Source: CAVWSM01 sp963798505
Lineage (GTDB): Bacteria > Actinomycetota > Actinomycetes > Jiangellales > Jiangellaceae
NCBI GenBank assembly: GCA_963798505.1
Contig: CAWCTX010000008.1
Span: 62,001-126,000 of the forward strand
Reading direction: 5' to 3'
Length of the DNA stretch: 64,000 bases
Shown here: one piece after another, positions 8,834 through 17,094 of the stretch
How the letters are laid out: every line of letters starts with the position of its first letter
Numbering within the stretch: position 1 is the stretch's first letter
The notes under the pieces: generated by a model
What the model was told of the DNA's origin: nothing
What the model saw: only the letters and a program-made list of their open reading frames with translations
The model's database searches: none
Translations under genes and position numbers: made by a program

Positions 8834-9843
8834 AGCGGCAGCCGTCGCTTGGCGTTGACCACGGCGACGTCGCCCTGATGGATGTCGACGAGCCCGCGCA
8901 CGATGGCCAGGCCGAGTCCGCCCCCGCTGGAGACAGCCCGCGCCGTTGCCGTTGTGGCGCCGGGCTGCGCGCCGCCTCGCCTCGGAACGCGACGTCGAAC
9001 ACGCGAGGGAGATCCGCATCCGGGATGCCGCCGCAGCCGTCCGACACCGCGACCCAGCCGCTGCGGTCGTCCGCGCCACCACGCACCGTGACGACCCCGT
9101 CGGCCGGTGTGTGACGGATCGCGTTGAGCAGCAGGTTGCCCATGACACGGCCGAGCTCGGGCTCGCTGCCGCGCACCCGTGCATAGCCGCCTTCCTGCGC
9201 CTCGAGCCGCACGCCCTTGGCCCGCGCCACCGGCAGCGCCGACGCCACGGCATCCGACACAACGTCGCCCAGCGACACCGCATGCAGGCTGACCTCGAGC
9301 CGACCCGCATGGATCCGGGACAGCTCGAAGAGGTCGTCCACGAGGCCGGCCATGCGATCGGCCTCACGCCGGATGCGGTGGTGGTAGTCGGCCACCTCGA
9401 GCGTCGTCGGCGACGACCCCGTCCTCGAGGGCCTCGGCCATCGCGCGCATCCCGGCGAGCGGGGTCCGCAGGTCATGCGACACCCAGGCGACGAGCTGCC
9501 GGCGGCTCTCCTCGAGCCGTCGTTCCCTGTCCTGCGCCTCGGCCGCCCAGACGCTCGCCCGGGCCAGCCGCCGACCGGCCCAGAGCGCCACCGCGAGGCC
9601 GGCCGCGCCCGACACGGCGAGCACGATCAGCAGCACGCCCAGGTCGTGCTCGCTGATGAACATGGCCTGCGGCGACGGCGACAACGCCGGCGACGATGCG
9701 CCAGCACGGTCATGACGAGCAGCACCGTCACATGCACGGTGACCGACCGTCCGCGCAGCGCGCGCAGGGTGAGGATGCCAAGGCCGCAGACGACGCCTGA
9801 GCCGGCGAGCGACAAGCAGCACAACGATGAGCTGATCAGGCAT
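8802..9843 (-). CDS. Membrane sensor histidine kinase, with frameshifts
   Basis: The ATG at 9843 lies inside the last codons of the response regulator gene, a coupling typical of two-component pairs. Hydrophobic stretches (LLVMTVLA and LLIVLAVSGAAGLAVALWAG) suggest two membrane segments. They are followed by the phosphorylation motif WVSHDLRTPLAGMRAM, a dimerisation helix (RREADRMAGLVDDLFELSRI) and an ATPase domain with NLLLNAIRHTP (N box), VSDGCGGIPDADLPRVFD (G1) and a disrupted G2 region. At least three frame changes occur (near 9790, 9680 and 9400), plus one in the G2 region near 8950. The likely partner is the regulator upstream. The signal is unknown. Confidence 0.76.
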
Positions 9844-10549
9844 GTTGCCCCACCGGTTCGTAGCGGTAGCCGACGCCCCACACCGTCACGAGGCGCTGCG
9901 GGTTGCGCGGGTCCGACTCGATCTTCTCCCGCAGCCGCCGCACGTGGACGGTCACGGTCGACTGGTCCCCGAAGTCCCAGCCCCACACGTCGCGCAGCAG
10001 CTCGTCGCGGCCGAACGCCCGCCGTGGGTGGCGCATCAGGAACGCCAGCAGGTCGAACTCGCGCACCGTCAGGCCCAGCGGCCGTCCGGCCCGCTCGGCC
10101 GTCCGCGCGTCTGCCGTCCACCACGAGATCGCCGTCGACAACCGGTCGTACGTCGGCCTGCGTCGGTACGCCGGCGGCCTGGCCCGGCGCAGCACCGACT
10201 GCACCCGCAGCGCGAGCTCGCGTGGCGAGAACGGCTTGGTCACGTAGTCGTCCGCGCCGACCTCGAAGCCCGACAACGCGGTCGGCCTCCTCCCCCAGCG
10301 CGGTCAGCATCACCACGGGCACGTCCGACCGCTCGCCGCAGGGCGCGGCACACGTCCAGCCCCGACATGCCGGGAAGCATGAGGTCGAGCACGACGAGGT
10401 CGGGCGGGCGGGCCTGGGCCATCGCGAGCGCGGTCGGGCCGTCGTGCGCCCGGTCGACGACGAAGCCGGCACGCGTGAGGTATCGCTCGCACGACGTCGC
10501 TGACCGTGGGGTCGTCGTCGACGACCAGGATGCGGCCAGGCTCGTTCAC
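9836..10549 (-). CDS. OmpR/PhoB-family response regulator, with frameshifts
   Basis: The receiver domain begins at the GTG at 10549 with NEPGRILVVDDDPTVSDVV (acidic pocket). Its phosphoacceptor segment is PPDLVVLDLMLPGMSGLDV, then VVMLTALGEE and ADDYVTKPFSPRELALRV with the conserved lysine. The winged-helix DNA-binding domain follows: LTVREFDLLAFLMRHPRRAF, STVTVHVRRLREKIE and VWGVGYRYE at the C-terminus. Frame changes occur near 10490, 10330 and 10280. It overlaps the kinase start by 8 nt and lies 10 nt downstream of the membrane protein, so all three are likely one transcript. Confidence 0.82.
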
Positions 10550-10559
10550 AACGCCTCGC

Positions 10560-11912
10560 TCACCATCGCAGTGTCCACCCAAGCTGGACGACGACGGCAG
10601 TCCCCACCTGCGCCGCCAGCCACCAGCGTCGCTGCCGGTCCGGGAGCGCCGCCGCCGCAGGCAGCAGCCACAGCGCGAACGGCAGGTAGATGCGCTCGAC
10701 CTCGCCCTTGGACAGCCCCGACACGATCGCAATGGCCACTGCGGCGAGCGCACCGGCCGGCAGCACGATGGCGCGGCCGAGCGCCGAGCGGTCACCGGGC
10801 CAGCGAGCGCGAGCCCGGCGACGACCGCCGGCCCGACCGCGATGGCGAGGGCGGCGAGGTTGGCGACGAGGAAGTACGACGTCGGCCGGTCCTGCCAGGC
10901 CGGCCCGTCGCGTACGCGGTCGGCCGTGGCGGCGAGCCCGTCCCAGCCACCAGAAGCCCTGTGTTGCGAACCAGCCGAGCACCACGCAGCGCCGGGGCTG
11001 CGCCAATGGCAAGCACGACCGGCTTGCGCTGCGCTACGACGACGGCGACCAGCCAGCAGGCCGAGCAGCACCAGCCCGTACGACAGCAGCAGCGCGACAG
11101 CCGAACAGGAGCGCCGCCGGCCGCGGCCGCCAGCACCAGCCGCGCGACCGCTCGTCGACGCGGCGTACGCGACCGCGGCAACAGCCCACGCCGCGACGCC
11201 GGCGAACAACGCGTCGCCCGACGTGGCGACCCACAGCGCCACGTGGCGACAGTGCACGAACGGCACTGCGGCCCGGGCGACGCTGCTCACCGCCGAGCAG
11301 CGCGCACCGTGACGAGCACGGCTGGCACGGCCGACGCGCCGACGGCGATGCACAACGCCGCCGCCCAGCCGGAGCCGGACAGCCCGAGCCGGTCAAGCCC
11401 GACGAAGGCGAGCAGCGCACCCGGCGGATGCCCGGCGACGTGCGTGGTCCAGGCGAAGCCCGCCGCGTCCGCGGGCACGTGGGAGACGAACCCGTCGAGG
11501 AACGCGCCGACCGACGCCAACCCGCCCGACGTCGTGCAGGTACTCGTAGTGCGACTCCAGCGGTCGCCCCAGCGCGGACGTCCCGTCGGTCAGAGCGAGC
11601 GCAACGGCCCAGCCGGCCGCGAGCAGCGCCGCTGGCAGCGAGGAGCCGGACGCCAGCTCCACGTGCGGGCGATCCACGGCAGCACAACCAGGCAGCGACG
11701 CCGTACAGGCAGCGGGAGCAGCGCGGCGATCGGCAGCCGCGGTCGAACGGGCCGGTGAGCGGCTGCCCGCCGGACAGGTGCAGGTCGACGCCGCGAACGC
11801 CCAGCCAAGTACCCCACAGCACGGAGACGCCGACCAGCGCAGCGGCGCCGAGCAGCGCAACGGTTGCGTGACTCGGGCGGCGGCGCAGGGCTGGCCGGGC
11901 GCGTCGAGACAT
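10560..11912 (-). CDS. Polytopic membrane protein, probable glycosyltransferase, with frameshifts
   Basis: Reads from ATG 11912 (a basic N-terminus, then VALLGAAALVGVSVLWGTWLG) to a stop at 10560, about 450 codons over several frames. Many hydrophobic helices are visible, for example FVSHVPADAAGF followed by HPPGALLAFVGLDRLGL, YFLVANLAALAIAVGPAVVAG and LPAGALAAVAIAIVSGL. A late KGEVERIYLPFALWLLPAA segment resembles the C-terminal part of GT-C/mannosyltransferase-like integral membrane enzymes. The family assignment is inference from topology and from its place in a glycosyltransferase cluster. At least five frame changes occur, the densest set in the window. It is divergent from the GT2 gene across 119 nt. 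Confidence 0.6.
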
Positions 11913-12031
11913 GCGTGGTCTCCGTCATCACTTCGAGGCTAGGTGTCGCGGCGCACGTAGAGCACGGCGCGTGCACTGGCGTTCGCGGACCGTAAGGGTT
12001 GCGCGGCCCTGGATTCTCTTACGTTCCAAGC
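11913..12031. promoter_or_regulatory. Divergent promoter region of the glycan cluster
   Basis: The 119 nt between two divergent operons must hold both promoters. An imperfect inverted pair, CCGTAAG near 11989 and CTTACG near 12019, is the only symmetric feature I see. It could be a site for the linked response regulator, but this is a guess. Confidence 0.3.
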
Positions 12032-12701
12032 GTGACGAACGCCCAGCGCGTCGATGTCGTCATTGCCGTGCCTCGACGAGGCCGCCGCCTTGCCGTGGGT
12101 GCTGGGCCGCATGCCCCAGGGCTTCCGCCCGATCGTCGCCGACAACGGCTCCACCGATGGATCGCCCGAGGTGGCAGCGTCATTCGGGGCGCGGGTCGTG
12201 GACGTCCCGCAGCGAGGGTTCGGCGCCGCGGCGCATGCCGGGCTGCTCGCAGCAGACGCCGACTCGTGTGCTTTCTCGACGCCGACGGGTCGCTCGACCC
12301 GCTGGAGCTGCCGCGCGTCGCCGACCCGGTCCACGAGTGGCCGCGCCGACCTCGTGCTCGGCCGTCGCCGACCCGGTCAGCAGGGCTGCCTGGCCATGGC
12401 ACGCGCGGCTCGGCAACGCCGCATTGGCGCGCCGGCTGCGACGACGGCCGGCGTCGCGATCCGCGATCTCGGACCGATGCGCTGCGCCCGGAGGACGGCA
12501 CTGCTCGCGCTCGACCTGCAGGACCGCCGCTTCGGCTACCCGCTGGAGATGGTTGTCGCCGCTGCGCGGTCGGGATGGCGGATCGCCGAGGTCGACACCA
12601 CGTACGCGCCACGCGCCGCGGGCACCAGGTCGAAGGTCACCGGTACGGCCCTGGGCACGTTGCGCACGGTCCGCGACATGGGTCGGGTGCTTGCCCAGTG
12701 A
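12032..12701 (+). CDS. Family 2 glycosyltransferase, with frameshifts
   Basis: GTG start at 12032 (VTNAQRVDVVIAV), then PCLDEAAALPWVLGRMP, IVADNGSTDGSPEVA (GT-A nucleotide-sugar pocket), the metal-binding segment VCFLDADGSLDP and a C-terminal GYPLEMVVAAARSGWRIAEV. The piece order matches a compact GT2 of about 220 aa, as in DPM/GtrB-type enzymes but without a membrane anchor. Frame changes occur near 12068, 12270 and 12345. Its stop overlaps the next start (GTGA at 12698), and the same 4-nt overlap links the next four genes, so this is the first cistron of a translationally coupled operon. Confidence 0.76.
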
Positions 12702-13360
12702 CGGTGCCTGCGATGTTCCGCGTGATCGTGCTGGCGAAGGCGCCGAAGCCCGGTCGGGTCGAAGACCCGGCTCTGCCCGCCGTACACACCGCACCAGGCC
12801 GCGCAGCTCGCGGCCGCGGCCTTGGCCGACACGCTCGACGCGGTGATGTCGACGCCGCAGGCGCGCTGCCGGCGCTTGGTGATCGACGGGCGAGCCGCCC
12901 GAGTCGCGGTCAACCTCGACGGTGTTGCCGCAGCGCGGCCGCGGGCCTCGACGAGCGGATCGCCGCAGCCTTCGCGGACACGGCTGTGCCCGGTATGCCG
13001 AGCCTGCTCGTCGGCATGGACACGCCACAGCTCACGCCGCGGCATCTCGAGGACGCTGTCGGCCTGGCTCGAGCGCCGGCGTCGACGCCGTGCTCGGGCC
13101 TGCGGCGGACGGCGGGTGGTGGCTGCTGGGGCTGCGGGACCCGAGTGCGTCCGAAGCGCGTGCGCGGCGTGCCGATGTCGACGAGCCAAACGGCACGGCT
13201 GACGCGTGACGCGTTGTCTGCGCGCGGCCTGCGGGTCACGTCAACGACGACACTGCGCGACGTCGACACCGCCGCCGACGCGCGCGCCGTTGCCCGCGCA
13301 GCATCGGGCAGCAGATTCGCCGACACGTTGACTTCCCTTGCGGTGGAGGGCGCCGCATGA
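12698..13360 (+). CDS. DUF2064 / TIGR04282-type glycosyltransferase-like protein, with frameshifts
   Basis: The N-terminus MFRVIVLAKAPKPGRV and the later GMDTPQLTPRHLEDAV, GPAADGGWWLLGLRDP and RGVPMSTSQTA are the signature blocks of the DUF2064 family. Databases often name it 'arsenosugar biosynthesis glycosyltransferase', although the assignment is not general. The fold is GT-A-like. I take the coupled GTG at 12698; the ATG at 12713 is an alternative. Frame changes occur near 12770, 12920, 13080 and 13150. The position between a GT2 and a methyltransferase suggests nucleotide-sugar or small-molecule transfer in one pathway. No arsenic genes are present, so I would not infer arsenosugar chemistry. 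Confidence 0.72.
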   Translation: MTVPAMFRVIVLAKAPKPGRVEDPALPAVHTAPGRAARGRGLGRHARRGDVDAAGALPALGDRRASRPSRGQPRRCCRSAAAGLDERIAAAFADTAVPGMPSLLVGMDTPQLTPRHLEDAVGLARAPASTPCSGLRRTAGGGCWGCGTRVRPKRVRGVPMSTSQTARLTRDALSARGLRVTSTTTLRDVDTAADARAVARAASGSRFADTLTSLAVEGAA

Positions 13361-14015
13361 GTACAGCCACGACGTCGGCGGCGCGCCTCTACGGCGAGGG
13401 GATTCGCGCAGCGACGTTCGGGCAGCCCGCACGACATCGTCGTACGCGACGACCGCGGGCAAGCCCGGCCGTTCATCGTCGACGCGTGGACCAGCGAGCA
13501 CCGACCTGGTGATGACGGCTTGCTGCGCCGCTGTACGGGGCCGACGCTCGACGTGGGTTGCGGCCCCGGCCGCATCGCGGCAGCGCTTGGACGGCGGGGC
13601 GTGCCGGTGCTCGGCGTCGACATCGTGCCGGCCGCGGTTCGGGCAGCTCGCGACCGTGGAGTGCTTGCGTTGCGGCGATCTGTGTTCGACCCGCTGCCCG
13701 GTGAGGGCCGCTGGTCGACGATCGCGCTGGTCGACGGCAACCTCGGCATCGGCGGTGACCCCCTCACGCTGCTGCTCCGCTGCCGTGAGCTCTTGGCTCC
13801 CGACGGGCGGATCGTTGTCGAGCTCGAGGAATCCGCGGGACTGCGGCCGGTCAAGGTGCGCCTCGAGCGCGGCTCCCGGCACAGCGAATGGCTGGACTGG
13901 GCGGTGATTGGCTTCGATGCGCTGCCGGCCCTCGCCCACGATGCGGGCCTGGACAGTGCGAGAGACATGGACGGAGTCAGGACGATGGTTCGCGGTCCTC
14001 ACCTCGACCGCGTGA
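13357..14015 (+). CDS. Class I SAM-dependent methyltransferase, with frameshifts
   Basis: Starts at an ATG overlapping the previous stop (ATGA) and ends GRWFAVLTSTA at 14015. The SAM-binding motif I is LDVGCGPGRIAAALGRRG, motif II is around VLGVDIVPAAVRAARDRG, and IALVDGNLGIGGDP followed by LLAPDGRIVVELEE gives the core sheet. The target is unknown. The 'IALVDGNLGIGGDP' block is typical of methyltransferases linked with DUF2064 and GT2 genes in actinobacteria (from memory). Frame changes occur near 13425 and 13960. Confidence 0.77.
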
Positions 14016-15230
14016 AGCAGCTCGGCAGCCAACAGCTGCCGCAGCCGCCAGAGGCACTGCGCCGCGGCCCCTTTGCCGACGGGCGCGTTCCGGTCGCGGT
14101 TGCGCGACGAGCGCACGGTGACGTGGCTCGGCATCTGGCTCGGAACGGCGTTCACGATCTGCTTCATCACGGGGCTAGTCAGCCACGGGATCCAGCACCC
14201 GCCGTGGTGGTTCGACTGGCCGTCCCGGCCCGTCAACCTCTACCGCATCAACCAAGGCGTACATGTCGCCACCGGACTTGCGGCGATCCCGCTGCTGCTC
14301 GCGAAGCTGTGGGCCGTCTACCCCAAGCTCTTCCAGTGGCCGCCGACTGCGTGACACCGCACATCTGGTGTCCCGGATCGCGGTGCTCGTGCTGGTCGCG
14401 TCGGGGATCTTCCAGCTCGCGAGCGGGCTGCTCAACATCGCCCTGTGGTACGACCCGCTCGGCTTCTTCTTCCCGACCGCCCACTTCTGGACCGCCTGGA
14501 TCGCGATCGGCGCGATCCTCGTTCATATCGGCGCGGAGATCCACACGATCCGGCGGGGGCTCGCTCGTCCGAGCGCAACGTGACGCCGCGTCGAACCTAT
14601 CGACGCCGGGTGACATTGCGTCGAAACCGAGTGAAGGGCTGAGCCGCCGAGGCTTCGCCATGGCGGTTGGCGGCGCGGTCGGTGTGGTGACGCTGGCCAC
14701 CGTCGGCCAGACAGTGTCGCCGTTGGCGCCGGTGTCGCTGCTCGCACCACGCAGGCCGGACGAGGGGCCGCAGGGCCTACCCGTCAACAAGTCGGCACGC
14801 TCCGCGGGGGTGATCGCCGCCGCCATAGATCCCGCCTACCGCCTCGTCGTCGACGGGCCTGAGCGGCTCGAATTGTCGCTCGACGACGTGGCCGCCATGC
14901 CGCAGCACACGGTCGAGCTGCCGATCGCGTGCGTCGAGGGCTGGAGCTCAACAGCGACATGGACGGGCGTGCGGCTGCGCGACCTTGCCCGCGCCGCTGG
15001 GCTTTCTCTCGACGAGGCGCTGCTGATCGAGTCGTTGCAGAGGTCCGGGGTGTACCGCTCGTCGATCGTGGCGCCCGCAGATCCTGCGCGACCCGCTCAC
15101 ATTGCTGGCGACGCAGATCGGCGGCGAGCCGCTGCACATAGACCACGGCTTTCCGGTGCGGCTCATCGCGCCCAACCGTCCGGGCGTCATGCAGACGAAA
15201 TGGGTGGCGCGGATTGGCACGGTCCCGTGA
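14012..15230 (+). CDS. Membrane-anchored molybdopterin-dependent oxidoreductase, with frameshifts
   Basis: GTG at 14012 overlaps the methyltransferase stop. An N-terminal membrane module with about four helices (VTWLGIWLGTAFTICFITGL, then HVATGLAAIPLLLAKLW, IAVLVLVASGIF and FWTAWIAIGAILVHI) carries histidines that could hold haem b. It precedes a twin-arginine-like SRRGFAMAVGGAVGVVTLA and the sulfite-oxidase-type domain. That domain has VELPIACVEGWSSTATWTGV, whose Cys would ligate molybdenum, and a C-terminal HGFPVRLIAPNRPGVMQTKW. Frame changes occur near 14080, 14345, 14580 and 15080. An exported redox enzyme in an envelope glycan cluster is unusual; the substrate is unknown. Confidence 0.76.
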
Positions 15231-15686
15231 CGGGTGCGCGCAGGTTCCAGGTCGCGTGCTACGCGGTGGGTGGCGCGGTGATCGCGTACGGCGTGATCGG
15301 GTTGTTCACCTCGACGCGGTCACCGAGTCCGTACGCCTGGGCTGCGGTTCTGGCTCGGCGGTCTGCTGGTGCACGACCTGCTCCTCGCGCCGCTGGCCAT
15401 CGCGATCGGCCTGGTCGTGGCGTGGGCCGCGCCCTCAGCCGCTCGCCCGTACGTCCAGGCCGGACTCATCATCAGCGGTGTCGTCGTACTCGTCGCTGCG
15501 CCGTTCGTCCTCGGCTTCGGCCGGACGCCTGACGAACCTTCGGCATTGCCCCTGAACTACGCGCGTGGGCTGCTCGTCGTACTCGTCGTGGTGTGGGCCG
15601 TCGTCGGTGTCGTCGCGCTTGCCCGAGCCCACCGTCCATCAGGATCGTTGACGCCCGAGGGAGCGTCCCGTACAAGGGAACCGTGA
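15227..15686 (+). CDS. Small polytopic membrane protein, one frameshift
   Basis: Starts at a GTG overlapping the previous stop: VTGARRFQVACYAVGGAVIAYGVIGLF. After a frame change near 15350 it continues LLVHDLLLAPLAIAIGLVVAW, GLIISGVVVLVAAPFVLGF and LLVVLVVVWAVVGVVALARA, giving four predicted helices in about 153 aa. I do not recognise the family. It is the fifth cistron of the coupled operon and probably works with the membrane oxidoreductase just before it, for example as an electron-transfer or assembly partner. That role is inference. Confidence 0.62.
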
Positions 15687-16433
15687 GCAGCCGACTGGTT
15701 CAGCCGAGACCGCGTTCTCATCCCGGTGGCGCTGGCACTGCCGCTGGCCGCCTGCGCAGTCCTGGCGTTGTTCCGCGACGACTTCGCCAACACCAACGCG
15801 GCCCTGCTGCTGGTGCTCGTCGTGGTCGCGGTCGCGGCCGCGGGGCGGCGTCTCCCGGGCTGGATCGCGGCGGTGTCCGCCGCCGTGTGGTTCGACTTCT
15901 TCCTGACGCAGCCCTACAACCGCTTCACCATCGACAACCGGGACGACGTCGAGACGATGCTGCTCCTGCTCATCGTCGGCGGTGGCGTCACCGAACTGTG
16001 CGTCTGGGGCCGGCGTCAGCGCGACCTCGCCGTTCGGCAATCCGGCTATCTCGACGGCATCCGCGCAGCCGCCGAGGCGGTGGCATCGACCGAGTCATCC
16101 CCCTCGGCGCTCGTCGAGAAGGTCGGCGCGGAGCTGACCGCGCTGCTCGGGCTCGAGCGGGTGCGGTTCGACTATGGGACGGGACTGGACTACCCGCGGC
16201 TGCAGCATGACGGGACCGTCGTCCGTGGTCAGGCGGAGTGGGACGTGGAGCATGACGGGCTACCCACCGACAAGGAGGTCGAGCTGCTGGTCGAGTCGGG
16301 CGGCGGGTTCCGCGGCAGGTTCCTGCTCACGGCGACCGAGGAGTCGCGGCCCTCGCGGACCGAGCGGCTGGTCGCGGTCTCGCTCGCCGACCAGGTGGGC
16401 GCCGCCCTCACCGAGTACGACGCCCGCGGCTGA
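15683..16433 (+). CDS. DUF4118 (KdpD-like sensor domain) membrane protein
   Basis: The GTG at 15683 overlaps the previous stop. A one-base frame change near 15690 restores a start reading VSS-DWFSRDRVLIPVALALPLA. Helices (LPLAACAVLALF, ALLLVLVVVAVAAAGRR, WIAAVSAAVWFDFFLT, MLLLLIVGGGVTELCVW) match DUF4118, the four-helix module of KdpD-like sensors, including the FFLTQPYNRFTIDNRDD loop. A GAF-like C-terminal region (SPSALVEKVGAELTALLGLE) follows, but there is no kinase domain. The last cistron of the operon, it ends 3 nt from the convergent ndk stop. It may sense a signal without signalling by itself. Confidence 0.75.
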
Positions 16434-16436
16434 GGC

Positions 16437-16847
16437 TCAGCCCAGCTCGGGGAACCAGAGCGCGACCTCGCGCTTGGCCGAGTCGACCGAGTCGGAGGCA
16501 TGCACAAGGTTCTCCGACTTGGAGAGGGCGAAGTCGCCGCGGATGGTGCCCGGCAGCGCGACCCGGCCGTCGGTGGCGCCGTTCATCTGCCGTACGACGT
16601 CAATAGCTTGGTCGCCCTCGAGCACGAGCGCTACGAGCGGCGCCGACGTGATGAACTCCCGCAGCCCGGGGTAGAACGGCTTGTCGACGTGCTCCGCATA
16701 GTGCGCATCGGACAGCTCCACCGAGACGAGCCGCAAGTCCATCGCCACGATGCGCAGGTTCTTGCGCTCGTACCGGGCCAGGATCTCCCCGGCCAGGCCG
16801 CGGGCCATGGCGTCGGGCTTGATGAGGACGAGCGTGCGCTCGGACAC
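16437..16847 (-). CDS. ndk: Nucleoside diphosphate kinase
   Basis: A 136-residue NDK, the usual bacterial length, that transfers the gamma-phosphate between nucleoside triphosphates and diphosphates. It begins VSERTLVLIKPDAMARGLAG at the GTG at 16847 and keeps HYAEHVDKPFYPGL, PGTIRGDFAL and the phosphorylated histidine in ENLVHASDSVDSAKREV. The longer upstream frame is not NDK-like, so the GTG start is clear. In actinobacteria ndk normally follows folC and a DUF4233 gene; here a cellulase gene is inserted between. Confidence 0.95.
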   Translation of the reverse strand: MSERTLVLIKPDAMARGLAGEILARYERKNLRIVAMDLRLVSVELSDAHYAEHVDKPFYPGLREFITSAPLVALVLEGDQAIDVVRQMNGATDGRVALPGTIRGDFALSKSENLVHASDSVDSAKREVALWFPELG

Positions 16848-17061
16848 GGTGGTGCTCCAGGGTTGTACGGGTTCGGTCCCGGCAGGGTACCCGGAGCTGC
16901 CCCAAGATCCACAGCCTCCTCCCGGGCGAAACGCAGGCGGCGAGTCGCATGCGAGGAGGCTGTCGATCATGGAGGCCCGGGAGCAACAGCCGGTATCCCG
17001 AGCATCACGGAGGGTTGACACCCCCGAAACCAGCGGACAACGATGGGCCTCGAGTCAGTCG

Positions 17062-17075
17062 TGAGAGCGCTCCCA
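17062..17075. promoter_or_regulatory. CelR/CebR-type operator upstream of the GH9 cellulase
   Basis: TGAGAGCGCTCCCA matches 13 of 14 bases of the palindrome TGGGAGCGCTCCCA. That sequence is bound by the LacI-family cellulase repressors CelR of Thermobifida and CebR of Streptomyces, which are released by cellobiose or cello-oligosaccharides. It ends 19 nt before the GTG start, where a repressor would block transcription or elongation. No celR-like gene lies in the window. Confidence 0.72.
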
Positions 17076-17094
17076 GTCGCCGAGGAGTACGTCC

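Noticed and set aside
12698..13360. Arsenosugar synthesis from the DUF2064 family name
   Set aside because: No arsenic-related genes are present, and the name is a database label rather than a proven role.
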